Assembly (NCBI RefSeq): GCF_026626335.1 | Contig: NZ_JAPNTZ010000009.1 | Coordinates: 372,001-436,000 of the forward strand | DNA from: Paractinoplanes pyxinae | GTDB taxonomy: Bacteria > Actinomycetota > Actinomycetes > Mycobacteriales > Micromonosporaceae | Reading direction: 5' to 3' | DNA: 64,000 bases | Shown: in pieces, positions 49,670-58,416 of the stretch | Layout: each line of letters opens with the position of its first letter | How positions within the stretch are numbered: position 1 is the first letter of the stretch | Program-made: the position numbers and the translations under genes | Notes under the pieces: generated by a model | Database searches by the model: none | Seen by the model: only the letters and a program-made list of their open reading frames with translations | Told to the model about the DNA's origin: nothing

Positions 49670-50551
49670 CTATTGTCTGACCGATCGAATACCCACCTCC
49701 TGTGTTTCATGGGCGTGAGCCTGGTCGCCCTGACTGATCCGGAGCAGTCGCAGAGCATGCTGGTCGGCCGTGCCGGCGGGCGCGGTGTAGACGAACATCG
49801 TCTGCTCGGCGTCGCCGGGCATCGCCAGCGCCTGATACGTGATCGTCAGGTCGCCGACGGTCGGATGGTGGAACCGCTTGGTGCCGCTCGTCCGGGCCAG
49901 CACCTGGTGGTCGGCCCACCAGCGGCGGAACTCCTCGCTCTTCACCGACAGCTCGCCGACCAGGGCCGACAGATCGGGGTCGTCGGGGTGGCGACCGGCG
50001 TCGACCCGCAACGTGGCCACCGTCTCGGCCGCGATCACAGCCCAGTCCGAATGCAGCTCGCGGGCGTTCTCGTCGAGGAAGATGAACCGTGCGTAGTTGC
50101 GCTCGCGGGCCGGCAACGCGTTGAAGTCGCAGATGAGGGCACGCGCGGTGTGGTTGACGGCCAGCACGTCCATGCGCCGGCCCACGATGAACGCGGGTGC
50201 GGCAGCCTCGTCGAGCGTTTCCAGCAGCTGGTACGTCGCCGGGGCGACCCGCTGCGGCCGGCGCGGGGCACGACGGCGGGTCCCGCGGGGCCGGGCGAGC
50301 TCGAAGAAATGCGCCCGCTCAGTGTCGTCCAGGCGCAGGGCGCGAGCGATGGCGTCCAGCACCGCTTCCGACGGGTTGAGGTTGCGGCCCTGTTCGAGGC
50401 GTACGTAGTAATCAACGCTCACCCCGGCCAGCGCGGCCAGCTCTTCGCGCCGCAGCCCCGGCACGCGGCGGATGCCGGGCGTCTTACCCTCGGGCCGCAG
50501 GCGGGCACGCCGGGACCGCAGGAACTCCTTGAGGTCAGCGTTGTGAGCCAT
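49670..50551 (-). CDS. XRE-family regulator with MmyB-like ligand domain
   Basis: 293 residues from ATG 50551. N-terminal helix-turn-helix (RVPGLRREELAALAGVSVDYYVRLEQGRN) and the MmyB-type PAS-like C-terminal domain (from about 105: FIVGRRMDVLAVNHTARALICDF). Such regulators usually control an adjacent oxidoreductase; here an aldo/keto reductase lies downstream and a divergent zinc alcohol dehydrogenase upstream, both plausible targets. Confidence 0.9.
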   Translation of the reverse strand: MAHNADLKEFLRSRRARLRPEGKTPGIRRVPGLRREELAALAGVSVDYYVRLEQGRNLNPSEAVLDAIARALRLDDTERAHFFELARPRGTRRRAPRRPQRVAPATYQLLETLDEAAAPAFIVGRRMDVLAVNHTARALICDFNALPARERNYARFIFLDENARELHSDWAVIAAETVATLRVDAGRHPDDPDLSALVGELSVKSEEFRRWWADHQVLARTSGTKRFHHPTVGDLTITYQALAMPGDAEQTMFVYTAPAGTADQHALRLLRISQGDQAHAHETQEVGIRSVRQ

Positions 50552-50672
50552 GGGATCAAGTATCGGCGCGGCCGGGCCGTCGCCGGCGGCGCAACCTGGT
50601 ACCGGTGTTCCTAGGCTGACCCGACCCTGTTTAGGCAGCTCGGACGGGGTGCCGGCGAGGTCGGATGGTGGC

Positions 50673-51686
50673 ATGACAACTTTCCGTTCCGCCCAGGTCG
50701 ACGCGCCCGGCGCCCCGTTCCGCATCGTCGAGAGTGAGTTGCCGGCTCCGAGTCGCGGTCAGGTGCGCATCGCCGTGGAAGCCTGCGGTGTCTGCCGCAC
50801 CGACGCCGCCTTCGTCAACGCCGCCTTCCCGGTGTCGTTCCCCCTGGTCACCGGGCACGAGATCGCCGGCCGGGTGGACGCCGTGGGCGACGACGTGACC
50901 GGCTGGGCGCCCGGCGACCGGGTCGCGGTCGGCTGGTTCGGCGGCAACTGCGGCGTCTGTGCACCCTGCCGCTCGGGTGACTTCATTCATTGCGTACGGC
51001 TACAGGTACCCGGATGGGCCTACCCCGGTGGCTACGCCGAGGCGATCGTCGTGCCCGCCACCGCCCTGGCCCGCGTACCCGACGTCATCAGCGCGGTCGA
51101 GGCCGCCCCGATGGGCTGTGCGGGCGTGGCCACGTTCAACGGCCTGCGCCGCAGCGTCGCCCGCCCCGGTGACCTGGTCGCCGTGCTCGGTCTCGGCGGG
51201 CTGGGCCACCTGGCGGTGCAGTTCGCGTCGAAGATGGGCTTCGAGACCGTGGCCGTCGCCCGCGGCGCCGCCCGGGCCGAGGTCGCCGCCGAGCTGGGCG
51301 CCCACCACTACGTCGACAGCGCCGCCGGCGACGTGGCGGCCCAGCTGCAGGCTCTGGGCGGCCCGCGGGTCGTGCTGGCCACCGCGGGCGACTCGGCCGC
51401 GATGAGCGCCACCATCGACGGCCTGGCCCCGGCCGGCCAGCTGATCGTCGTCGGCGCCGACCCGGCCCCGATCGAGGTGAGCCCGTTCCAGATCATCGCG
51501 ACGTCGCGCTCGGTGCACGGCCACCCCTCCGGCACCGCCCACGAGGTCGAGGAGACGCTGCGCTTCGCCGCCCTCACCGGCATCCGCCCGCAAACCGAGA
51601 CTCGCCCCCTGACCGAGGCGCAATCCGCCTACGACCGCATGCTCAACGGCGACGCCCGCTACCGGATGGTGCTCACAGCAGGCTGA
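50673..51686 (+). CDS. Zinc-dependent alcohol dehydrogenase
   Basis: 337 residues from ATG 50673. Catalytic zinc ligands in EACGVCRTD and TGHEIAG, the structural zinc set in CGVCAPCRSGDFIHC, and the Rossmann motif VLGLGGLGHLAVQFA. It oxidises an alcohol with NAD(P)+. Divergent from the XRE regulator with a 121-base interval that should hold both promoters. Its 3' end overlaps the convergent amino-acid oxidase gene by 14 bases. Confidence 0.93.
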   Translation: MTTFRSAQVDAPGAPFRIVESELPAPSRGQVRIAVEACGVCRTDAAFVNAAFPVSFPLVTGHEIAGRVDAVGDDVTGWAPGDRVAVGWFGGNCGVCAPCRSGDFIHCVRLQVPGWAYPGGYAEAIVVPATALARVPDVISAVEAAPMGCAGVATFNGLRRSVARPGDLVAVLGLGGLGHLAVQFASKMGFETVAVARGAARAEVAAELGAHHYVDSAAGDVAAQLQALGGPRVVLATAGDSAAMSATIDGLAPAGQLIVVGADPAPIEVSPFQIIATSRSVHGHPSGTAHEVEETLRFAALTGIRPQTETRPLTEAQSAYDRMLNGDARYRMVLTAG

Positions 51687-52626
51687 CGACGTGGCGGGCA
51701 CAGCCCCACGAGACGCTCACCCCGGCGCCGCCGTGGCCGTAGTTGTGCAGCACCGTGCCGTCCCCGTTCAGGCTCGTGCGCTCGGCCCGCACTCGGTCGC
51801 GGGCCGGGCGGATGCCGACCCGGTGGTCCAGGACCCGCGCCCCGCGCAGGCTGGGTTCGATCCGGGCGCACCGGGCGATGATGCCGGCCGCGACTTTGTC
51901 GTCCGGGGCGAGATCCCACCGTCGCTCGTCGGCCGTGCCGCCGAGGACGACCACGTCGCGGTGGGGAAGCAGGTACGTGAGCTCGCTGTCGATCTGGCTG
52001 TGCTCGGCGACGAAGCGGTTGATGCCCGGGTTGCTGACCACGACCAGCTCGCCGCGGATGGGCCGCAGGGCCGGATCGGGTACGAGCTCGCGTGCGCCCA
52101 GGCCCGTGCAGTTGACCACGACCGGCGCTTCGGCGGCGACCTCGTCCAACGTGGAGACCCGGCGTCGTTCGACAGTGCCGCCGTGCTTCTCGACCAGCAC
52201 CTTCTGCAGATAACGCAGGTAGACCGGCATGTCGACCAGCGGCACCGTGTAGCTCCAGCCGCTGGTGAAGCCGACTGGCAGTTCCTCGCGCTCGCACTGC
52301 CGGAAATCGGGCACCCGGGTGGCCCAGCTGGGCGGTTGAGCCGGGGCGCGGCTGACCTCTTGCCCGAAGACCATCGAGACGCCGGCGTCCTCGTCGCTCG
52401 CCAGCATCCGCAGCTCGTCGAACGTCCGCTCGGCCCACTCCGGGGCGCGGTCGTCGTCGAGGAGGTAGGGCGAATAGATGGCGCCGGCGGCGTATGACGT
52501 CGTGTCTGCGGCCTGTTCGGCGGCCCAGACCCGTACGGCGTAGCCCGCTTCGGCCAGGCACACGGCTGTGGTCAGGCCGGACACGCCACCACCGACCACA
52601 ATGGCGTCCCTGGAGCGGCGTCTCAT
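51673..52626 (-). CDS. D-amino-acid-oxidase-like FAD oxidoreductase
   Basis: 317 residues from ATG 52626. The FAD motif AIVVGGGVSGLTTAVCLAEAG is at the N-terminus; TSYAAGAIYSPYL and the C-terminal HNYGHGGAGVSVSWGCA are diagnostic of D-amino-acid oxidase and D-aspartate oxidase. Arg in VGIRPARDRVR would bind the substrate carboxylate. It oxidises a D-amino acid to the 2-oxo acid with release of H2O2 and ammonia. Monocistronic by context. Confidence 0.9.
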   Translation of the reverse strand: MRRRSRDAIVVGGGVSGLTTAVCLAEAGYAVRVWAAEQAADTTSYAAGAIYSPYLLDDDRAPEWAERTFDELRMLASDEDAGVSMVFGQEVSRAPAQPPSWATRVPDFRQCEREELPVGFTSGWSYTVPLVDMPVYLRYLQKVLVEKHGGTVERRRVSTLDEVAAEAPVVVNCTGLGARELVPDPALRPIRGELVVVSNPGINRFVAEHSQIDSELTYLLPHRDVVVLGGTADERRWDLAPDDKVAAGIIARCARIEPSLRGARVLDHRVGIRPARDRVRAERTSLNGDGTVLHNYGHGGAGVSVSWGCARHVVSLL

Positions 52627-52767
52627 CAGCCGAGCGTAACGGCACGAAGTCACTTCCGTTAACATGCCTTCACCGTCATACCGCCCGCCGCAACGCTTTC
52701 GCCGCAACGCGATCCGGCCGCGGCGGAAGGCCGGACACCCCCCTGAGGTGCCCGGCCTTCCTGCTTC

Positions 52768-54375
52768 TCAGGTCGCGGTGCAGGTCAACACCGGGTTCCC
52801 GTACGTACCCGAGCCCTGGAAGCCGAACTCGGTGCTCGCACCGGCCCCAATCCGGCCGTTGAAGTCCACGTTGCCGAACCGCACCGACCCCGTTGTGGCG
52901 CTGCGCGTCACGTTCCAGGAATTGCTGATGGTCGTGCCGGTCGGCAGGGTCACCGCGACGCTCCAGCCGTTCACCGGCGCCGCGCCCGCCGTCACCTTGA
53001 TCGTGGCCACAAAACCGCCGGTCCAGGCGTTGAGCGACGCCGTCGCCGTGCACGCGCCCCCGGACGGCGGCGGCGTGGTCGGCGGAGGCGTCGTGGGCGG
53101 CGGGGTGGTCGGCGGAGGCGTCGTGGGCGGCGGTGTGGTCGGCGTGCTGCCGTCCAGCGCCGGCGTCGACCAGTCCACCCAGTCGGCCAGGCGGCCCTGG
53201 GCCCGGCTCGAGATGCGGATGGCGCCGGGGTCGTTCCCGCTCTTGAGCAGGAACTTGCGGATGTTCTGCTGCAGCGGCGTGCGCCACTCGGCCCGGTTGG
53301 CGCAGTGCGTGCCGTCGCTGACGTCGGACCAGTACGAGATGTTGTCGCCGGCGCCGAGGGCCTTGTAGACCTCGGCCGCGCCCAGGGCGGCCACGCTGGC
53401 CGAGCGCGGCCCGAGGTTGGCGATGTGCGGGTTGTCCATGATGAACAGTCCGCGCGGGGCCACCATGGCGGCTATCTCGTGGGTGTCGACCGGCAGCCGG
53501 TTCGGGTTGCCGGTGAAGGTGCCGAACGCGTCGCCCAGCCAGGGTTGTTCCCCGTACGCAGAGGAAAGGCTTTGCGCGCCCTCGCCAGGCACCCCGCGGA
53601 AGATCGGCGCGCCGCCCGTGCCCGACTCGATCGGCATGGTCAGGGCGATGCGCTGATCGAAGGCGCCGATCACGAACGCGCCCTTGCCGAACCGGGAGCA
53701 ACCGGTCACGCCGGTGGCGTCGGCCCGCAGAATGCTGCCGCCGGACTGCTCGAGCACGTCGATGATCCGGCTGACGCCCCACGACCAGGCCATGAGCAGG
53801 CCGGTGGGGCTGGTCGCGCCGTAGATGCTGTAGAACGCGCCCTGCTTGTTGGTGCGGCCCGTGCCCTCCTTGCCGACGGCGTACGGGTCGTAGTTGATGA
53901 CCGCCGCGCCGGCCGCCTTGATCGCGGCGGTGTCGGCCCCGAACCCGCCGAGGACGACGACGGCCGGGAACGGGCCGGTGCCGCTGGGCAGTTCGACGCG
54001 GGCCGTGAAGCTGGAGCTGCGGCCCTGGTCGCTGACGTTGACGGTGATCGAGCTGCTGGAGACCGTGCCGGTCACCGACTGAGGCTTGGCCGGCTTGGCG
54101 CCGTACACGAACTTCTCGGCCAGCCTCTTGATCTCTTCGCGGCGGCACGTCCACTCCGAGCGGGAGGTGATGCGGGTGCCGTCGAGCTTCTTGAACGGGT
54201 CGGGGAGTTTGGCGTTGGCCGGCAGGGCGCCGGCGTCGGGGAGGGTGGGGACGGCGCACGCGGCGCCTTCGTTCTCGGGGGCGGCGAACGCGGGGACGGC
54301 GGTCGCCGCCGCGCCGATCGTGAGTGCGGTGGCCAGCACCACGATCGGCGAGCGGAGCCGGGGACGGGTGGTCAC
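52768..54375 (-). CDS. Secreted glucuronoyl methylesterase (CE15) with CBM2 module
   Basis: 535 residues from GTG 54375, with GGAGAAG upstream. Signal peptide (VVLATALTIGAAATAVPAFA), CE15 catalytic domain to about 400 with the nucleophile motif GCSRFGKGA, acidic residue region and His in DGTHCANRAEW, then a PTTPPP linker repeated five times and a C-terminal CBM2 cellulose-binding module (TASLNAWTGGFVATIKVT, ending PVLTCTAT). It cleaves lignin-carbohydrate ester links on glucuronoxylan. A CebR-type operator lies just upstream, placing it under cellobiose control. Confidence 0.95.
   Translation of the reverse strand: MTTRPRLRSPIVVLATALTIGAAATAVPAFAAPENEGAACAVPTLPDAGALPANAKLPDPFKKLDGTRITSRSEWTCRREEIKRLAEKFVYGAKPAKPQSVTGTVSSSSITVNVSDQGRSSSFTARVELPSGTGPFPAVVVLGGFGADTAAIKAAGAAVINYDPYAVGKEGTGRTNKQGAFYSIYGATSPTGLLMAWSWGVSRIIDVLEQSGGSILRADATGVTGCSRFGKGAFVIGAFDQRIALTMPIESGTGGAPIFRGVPGEGAQSLSSAYGEQPWLGDAFGTFTGNPNRLPVDTHEIAAMVAPRGLFIMDNPHIANLGPRSASVAALGAAEVYKALGAGDNISYWSDVSDGTHCANRAEWRTPLQQNIRKFLLKSGNDPGAIRISSRAQGRLADWVDWSTPALDGSTPTTPPPTTPPPTTPPPTTPPPTTPPPSGGACTATASLNAWTGGFVATIKVTAGAAPVNGWSVAVTLPTGTTISNSWNVTRSATTGSVRFGNVDFNGRIGAGASTEFGFQGSGTYGNPVLTCTAT
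53065..53150. repeat. Tandem repeats encoding the Pro-Thr linker
   Basis: About five near-identical 15-base units encode TTPPP on the minus strand between the CE15 and CBM2 domains. Such repeats can expand or contract by slippage. No other role is suggested. Confidence 0.7.
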
Positions 54376-54397
54376 GAGGCTTCTCCTTCCGGGGATT

Positions 54398-54411
54398 TGG
54401 GAGCGCTCCCG
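54398..54411. promoter_or_regulatory. CebR-type operator
   Basis: TGGGAGCGCTCCC (54398-54410) matches the 14-bp cellulose/cellobiose repressor box known from Streptomyces (TGGGAGCGCTCCCA) at all but the last base. It lies 23 bases upstream of the CE15 start, suitable for blocking transcription until cellobiose is present. Confidence 0.8.
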
Positions 54412-54576
54412 TGTGCCGTCGAGTGTCCATTCTGTCATCGAAAGAAGTCAATAGTTGCCGGAACTTTCAGCAATCGTCACGCAGCGATCGACAGTTGTCG
54501 CTCGTCGAGCCCGGCCGAAACTTCCACGGCGAGGCCGCCGCGAGCAGGCGAGTTGACTTCTACAGGCGAATAAAAG

Positions 54577-54614
54577 AAGGTAAGGCTCAACGTAGTAAGG
54601 GTTGGCTTACCTGA
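54577..54614. promoter_or_regulatory. Tandem iron boxes (DmdR/IdeR sites)
   Basis: Two adjacent 19-bp sites. The second (54596-54614, TAAGGGTTGGCTTACCTGA) matches about 16 of 19 positions of the IdeR/DmdR consensus; the first (54577-54595) matches about 13. They sit immediately upstream of the ferrous-iron transporter gene, its GAGGAG ribosome site beginning at the end of the second box. Iron-dependent repression of efeUOB is expected. Confidence 0.75.
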
Positions 54615-54622
54615 GGAGACCG

Positions 54623-55459
54623 ATGACGGCCATCTACCTGATCGGCCTCCGCGAGGGACTGGAGATCACCCTGGTGGTGTCCATCCTGGTGGCGTTCCTC
54701 GTCAAGTCGGACCGCCGGCCGCTGCTCAAGTGGGTCTGGGGCGGTGTCGCGGTGGCGGCGGCGCTCTCGGTCGGCTTCGCGGCCCTGCTGCAATTCGGGG
54801 TCACCCGGCTGTCGTTCATGCACCAGGAGTTGTTCGAGGCCATCGCGTCGCTCGTCGCGGTGACGTTCGTGACTTGGATGATCTTCTGGATGCGCCGCAT
54901 GGCCCGGCAGATGGGCCAGGAGCTGCGCGGCCGCCTGGAGGACGCGATCCAGGTCGGGCCCCTGGCCATCGTCGGCGTGGCTTTCCTGGCGGTGATCCGG
55001 GAGGGGCTCGAGACCTCGATCCTCTTCTACGCCGCAGCTCAGGGCACCACGGACAGCGTACGGCCGCTGATCGGCATCTCGCTCGGCCTGCTCACCGCAA
55101 TCGTGCTGGGCTGGCTGCTTTACATCAGCGCGCTGCGGATCAACCTCACCCGCTTCTTCACCTGGACCGGCGCGCTGCTCGTGCTCGTGGCGGCCGGGAT
55201 CCTCAAGTACGCGGTGCACGACTTCCAGGAGGCCGGCGTGCTGCCCGGCCTCAACAACACCGCCTTCGACATCAGCGGATCGTGGCCGCCCGAGGCGTGG
55301 TACGCCGAACTGCTGCGCGGCATGGTCAATTTCACCCCGGCCCCAACGGTGCTCGAGACCATCGCGTGGCTCGCCTACGGCATCCCGGTTCTCGTGATCT
55401 TCCTCTGGCCCCAGAGGGCCAAGCCCGTTCGTACGCCAGAGCCTGCACTCAGCAAATAG
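54623..55459 (+). CDS. efeU: EfeU, FTR1-family iron permease
   Basis: 278 residues from ATG 54623. Seven predicted membrane helices with the two iron-coordinating REGLE motifs, at residues 10-14 (GLREGLEITLV) and 126-130 (AVIREGLETSI). It is the permease of the EfeUOB ferrous/ferric iron uptake system. First gene of a three-gene operon (7-base gap to efeO), behind tandem iron boxes. Confidence 0.95.
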   Translation: MTAIYLIGLREGLEITLVVSILVAFLVKSDRRPLLKWVWGGVAVAAALSVGFAALLQFGVTRLSFMHQELFEAIASLVAVTFVTWMIFWMRRMARQMGQELRGRLEDAIQVGPLAIVGVAFLAVIREGLETSILFYAAAQGTTDSVRPLIGISLGLLTAIVLGWLLYISALRINLTRFFTWTGALLVLVAAGILKYAVHDFQEAGVLPGLNNTAFDISGSWPPEAWYAELLRGMVNFTPAPTVLETIAWLAYGIPVLVIFLWPQRAKPVRTPEPALSK

Positions 55460-55466
55460 GAGAACC

Positions 55467-56603
55467 ATGCGCACCCCTCGCCTGCTGGCCCTCGTCGCGG
55501 CCACCGCCGCGGCGGTCCCCCTTGCCGCGTGCGGCGACGACTCGGGCTCGGATGCCGCCGCCGGCGGAAGCGGCAAGATCACCGTCGACGCCTCGGACAC
55601 CGACTGCAAGGTCGCCGCGGGCCAGTCCGACGCCGGCACGGTCACCTTCGCCGTCGCCAACAAGGGCAACAAGGTCACCGAGTTCTACGTCTACGCGCCG
55701 GGCGACCGGGTGATGGGCGAGGTCGAGAACATCGCGCCCGGCCTGTCCCGTGAGCTGATCGTCGAACTGGCCGCCGGCACGTACGAGACGGCCTGCAAGC
55801 CCGGCATGATCGGCAAGGGCATCCGCAACGCGTTCCAGGTCAGCGGCTCGGCCGCGCCGCTCACCGAGGACGCCAAGCTGGCCCAGGCGACCAAGGACTA
55901 CCAGCGGTACGTCAAGAGCCAGACCGGCGCCCTGATCGACAAGACCACCGAGTTCGTGACCGCGGTCAAGGCGGGCGACATCGAGAAGTCCAAGGCGCTG
56001 TTCCCGATCGCCCGCACCTACTGGGAGCGGATCGAGCCGGTGGCCGAGAGCTTCGGCGACCTCGACCCGAAGATCGACGCCCGCGAGGCCGACCTCGAGG
56101 CGGGCCAGAAGTGGACCGGCTTCCACAAGATCGAGAAGGATATGTGGGTCGCCAAGGACGTCAGCAAGTCGGGCCCGACGGCCGACCAGCTGCTGACCGA
56201 CGTCAAGACGATCGTCGACAAGGCCAACACCGTGACGCTCTCGCCGGTGCAGCTGGCCAACGGCTCCAAGGGCCTGCTCGACGAGGTGGCCACCGGCAAG
56301 ATCACCGGCGAGGAGGACACGTTCTCGCACACCGACCTGTGGGACTTCGCGGCCAACGTCGAAGGCTCGCAGGCGGCGATCGCGGCCCTGCGCCCGGCCC
56401 TCGAAGAGAAGGACCCGGCGCTGGTCAAGACGCTCGACGAGCGGTTCGCCTCGGTCGAGGCGGCGCTCGGGAAGCACCGCGACGGCGACGGCTGGAAGCT
56501 GCACAACACGCTCAGCCAGGCCGACCTGAAGGCGCTGAGCGACGAGATCAACGCGCTCTCCGAGCCGATCAGCAAGGTGGCCGCGCTGGTCGCGGGCAAG
56601 TGA
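55467..56603 (+). CDS. efeO: EfeO, cupredoxin-M75 peptidase-like iron-binding lipoprotein
   Basis: 378 residues. Lipobox LAAC near residue 22, N-terminal cupredoxin-like domain (about 35-125, KITVDASDTDCKVAAG to AFQVSG), then the imelysin/M75 helical domain with the metal-binding HxxE in GFHKIEKDMW. It would bind iron outside the membrane and pass it to EfeU. The stop lies 15 bases before efeB. Confidence 0.95.
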   Translation: MRTPRLLALVAATAAAVPLAACGDDSGSDAAAGGSGKITVDASDTDCKVAAGQSDAGTVTFAVANKGNKVTEFYVYAPGDRVMGEVENIAPGLSRELIVELAAGTYETACKPGMIGKGIRNAFQVSGSAAPLTEDAKLAQATKDYQRYVKSQTGALIDKTTEFVTAVKAGDIEKSKALFPIARTYWERIEPVAESFGDLDPKIDAREADLEAGQKWTGFHKIEKDMWVAKDVSKSGPTADQLLTDVKTIVDKANTVTLSPVQLANGSKGLLDEVATGKITGEEDTFSHTDLWDFAANVEGSQAAIAALRPALEEKDPALVKTLDERFASVEAALGKHRDGDGWKLHNTLSQADLKALSDEINALSEPISKVAALVAGK

Positions 56604-56618
56604 CCTGAGGGATTGAGA

Positions 56619-57854
56619 ATGCAGCGGCGCAAGGTGATCGGGCTGGCCGGCGCGGGTGCGGTGGCCGCCGCGACGGCCGGCACCGTGGCGATCCGGGCCA
56701 CCGGTGGCGAACCGGTGGCCCCACCCCCGTCCGACATGATCGACTTCTACGGCGAGCGGCAGGCCGGGATCATCACCCCGGCCCAGGACAGGCTGCACTT
56801 CGTCGCCTTCGACGTGATCACCAAGGACAAGGCCGCGCTGGTCGACATGCTCGAGTCATGGACGGCCGCCGCGGCCCGGATGACCCGCGGGCAGGAGGCG
56901 GGCACCCTGGGCGCGGTCGGCGGCTCGCCCGAGGCGCCGCCCGAGGACACCGGCGAGGCGCTCGGCCTGCCCGCCGCCGATCTCACGCTCACCATCGGTT
57001 TCGGCCCGAGCCTGTTCGACTCCCGGTTCGGGCTGCGCGCCAAGAAACCGGCCGCCCTGGCCGACCTGCCGAAGTTCCCGGGCGACACGATCGACCCGGC
57101 CATCTCGGGCGGCGACATCTGCGTTCAGGCCTGCGCCAACGACCCGCAGGTGGCCGTGCACGCCGTGCGCAATCTCGCCCGCATCGGCATGGGTGTGGTG
57201 AGCGTCCGCTGGTCGCAATTGGGCTTCGGGCGTACGTCGTCGACCTCGACCACCCAGGCGACCCCGCGCAACCTGTTCGGCTTCAAGGACGGCACCGCCA
57301 ACCTGAAGGCCGAGGAGACGTCGCTGCTCGACGACCACCTGTGGGTGCGTACGGGTGACGGGCCCGACTGGATGACCGGCGGTTCCTACATGGTGACCCG
57401 CAAGATCCGGATGCTGATCGAGCCGTGGGACCGCACCTCGCTGCTCGAGCAAGAGACGATCGTCGGCCGCGACAAGGGCCAAGGCGCACCGCTGAGCGGC
57501 CACGGCGAGTTCGACGAGCCCGACTTCGCCGTACGCGGTGACGGCGGGGAGCCGGTGATCGCCACGACAGCCCACGTGCGGCTGGCCCACCCGACGCAGA
57601 ACAACGGCGCCCGGCTGCTGCGCCGCGGCTACAACTTCGTCGACGGCTCGGACGGGCTGGGCCGGCTCGACGCCGGGCTGTTCTTCATCGCCTACCAGCG
57701 GGACCCGCGCCGCCAGTTCGTGCCGGTGCAGACCAAGCTCGCCCGGCAGGACCAGTTGAACGAATACATCCGGCACGTATCGAGCGGCCTCTTCGCCTGT
57801 CCGCCCGGATTGCGCGCGGCGGACGACTTCTGGGGTCGCAGCTTGTTTGCATGA
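56619..57854 (+). CDS. efeB: EfeB, Dyp-type haem peroxidase with Tat signal
   Basis: 411 residues from ATG 56619 (a TTG two codons earlier is less likely). Twin-arginine signal RRKVIGLAGAGAVAAA, then a Dyp peroxidase with the GFKDG motif (NLFGFKDGTANL) containing the distal Asp, and the haem-ligand His in TTAHVRLAHPTQNNG. In EfeUOB it oxidises Fe(II) or releases iron from haem. Last gene of the operon. Confidence 0.95.
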   Translation: MQRRKVIGLAGAGAVAAATAGTVAIRATGGEPVAPPPSDMIDFYGERQAGIITPAQDRLHFVAFDVITKDKAALVDMLESWTAAAARMTRGQEAGTLGAVGGSPEAPPEDTGEALGLPAADLTLTIGFGPSLFDSRFGLRAKKPAALADLPKFPGDTIDPAISGGDICVQACANDPQVAVHAVRNLARIGMGVVSVRWSQLGFGRTSSTSTTQATPRNLFGFKDGTANLKAEETSLLDDHLWVRTGDGPDWMTGGSYMVTRKIRMLIEPWDRTSLLEQETIVGRDKGQGAPLSGHGEFDEPDFAVRGDGGEPVIATTAHVRLAHPTQNNGARLLRRGYNFVDGSDGLGRLDAGLFFIAYQRDPRRQFVPVQTKLARQDQLNEYIRHVSSGLFACPPGLRAADDFWGRSLFA

Positions 57855-57885
57855 TCTTCACAGGAAGCATCGATAGGGTCGCCCG

Positions 57886-58269
57886 GTGACGCCCACGGGG
57901 AGCGGACGGCGCCGGCCCGGTCAGCTCGAGACCGAGATCATGACGGTCCTCGATGCGGCGGTGCGACCGCTGACGCCCGGCGAGGTGCGCGATGCTCTCG
58001 AATCGGACGGATCGCTCTCTTACAGCACCGTTGTGACGACTCTCACGCGACTGTTCGAGAAGGGCGCGGTGGCCCGTCGTCGGGACGGAAGGGCCTTCCG
58101 GTACGGCGCTTTGAGTGCCCCGGCGGGCCTCGTGGCCGACCGAATGAGCCGCTTGATGGCGGTGGAACCCGACAGGGCGACGGTTTTGCGCCGTTTCGTG
58201 AGCAACCTTAGTGCCGACGACGAGCGTCTGCTGCGTGAACTTCTGGATGAGGATCCCTCCGAAGGCTGA
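57886..58269 (+). CDS. BlaI/MecI-family winged-helix repressor
   Basis: 127 residues from GTG 57886. Winged helix RRPGQLETEIMTVLDAA, then LSYSTVVTTLTRLFEKGAVARR, characteristic of BlaI/MecI/CopY regulators. No BlaR-type sensor peptidase gene is adjacent, unlike the usual actinobacterial pair. The DHA2 exporter gene follows in the same direction at 148 bases and may be a target. It starts 31 bases after efeB but likely has its own promoter. Confidence 0.88.
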   Translation: MTPTGSGRRRPGQLETEIMTVLDAAVRPLTPGEVRDALESDGSLSYSTVVTTLTRLFEKGAVARRRDGRAFRYGALSAPAGLVADRMSRLMAVEPDRATVLRRFVSNLSADDERLLRELLDEDPSEG

Positions 58270-58416
58270 AAGGCGCGGGTGACTCGCTTCCTGAGGGCAT
58301 GCTGAAAACGGGATGCTGCTCGAAACGAAGCAGTGGCAGCATGGACGCTTCTGTGCGCGCGTGGGGGTTCAAGAGGCGCGCGGCCTGAAACAGGCAGAAT
58401 CTGGGGGAGTTCACTC

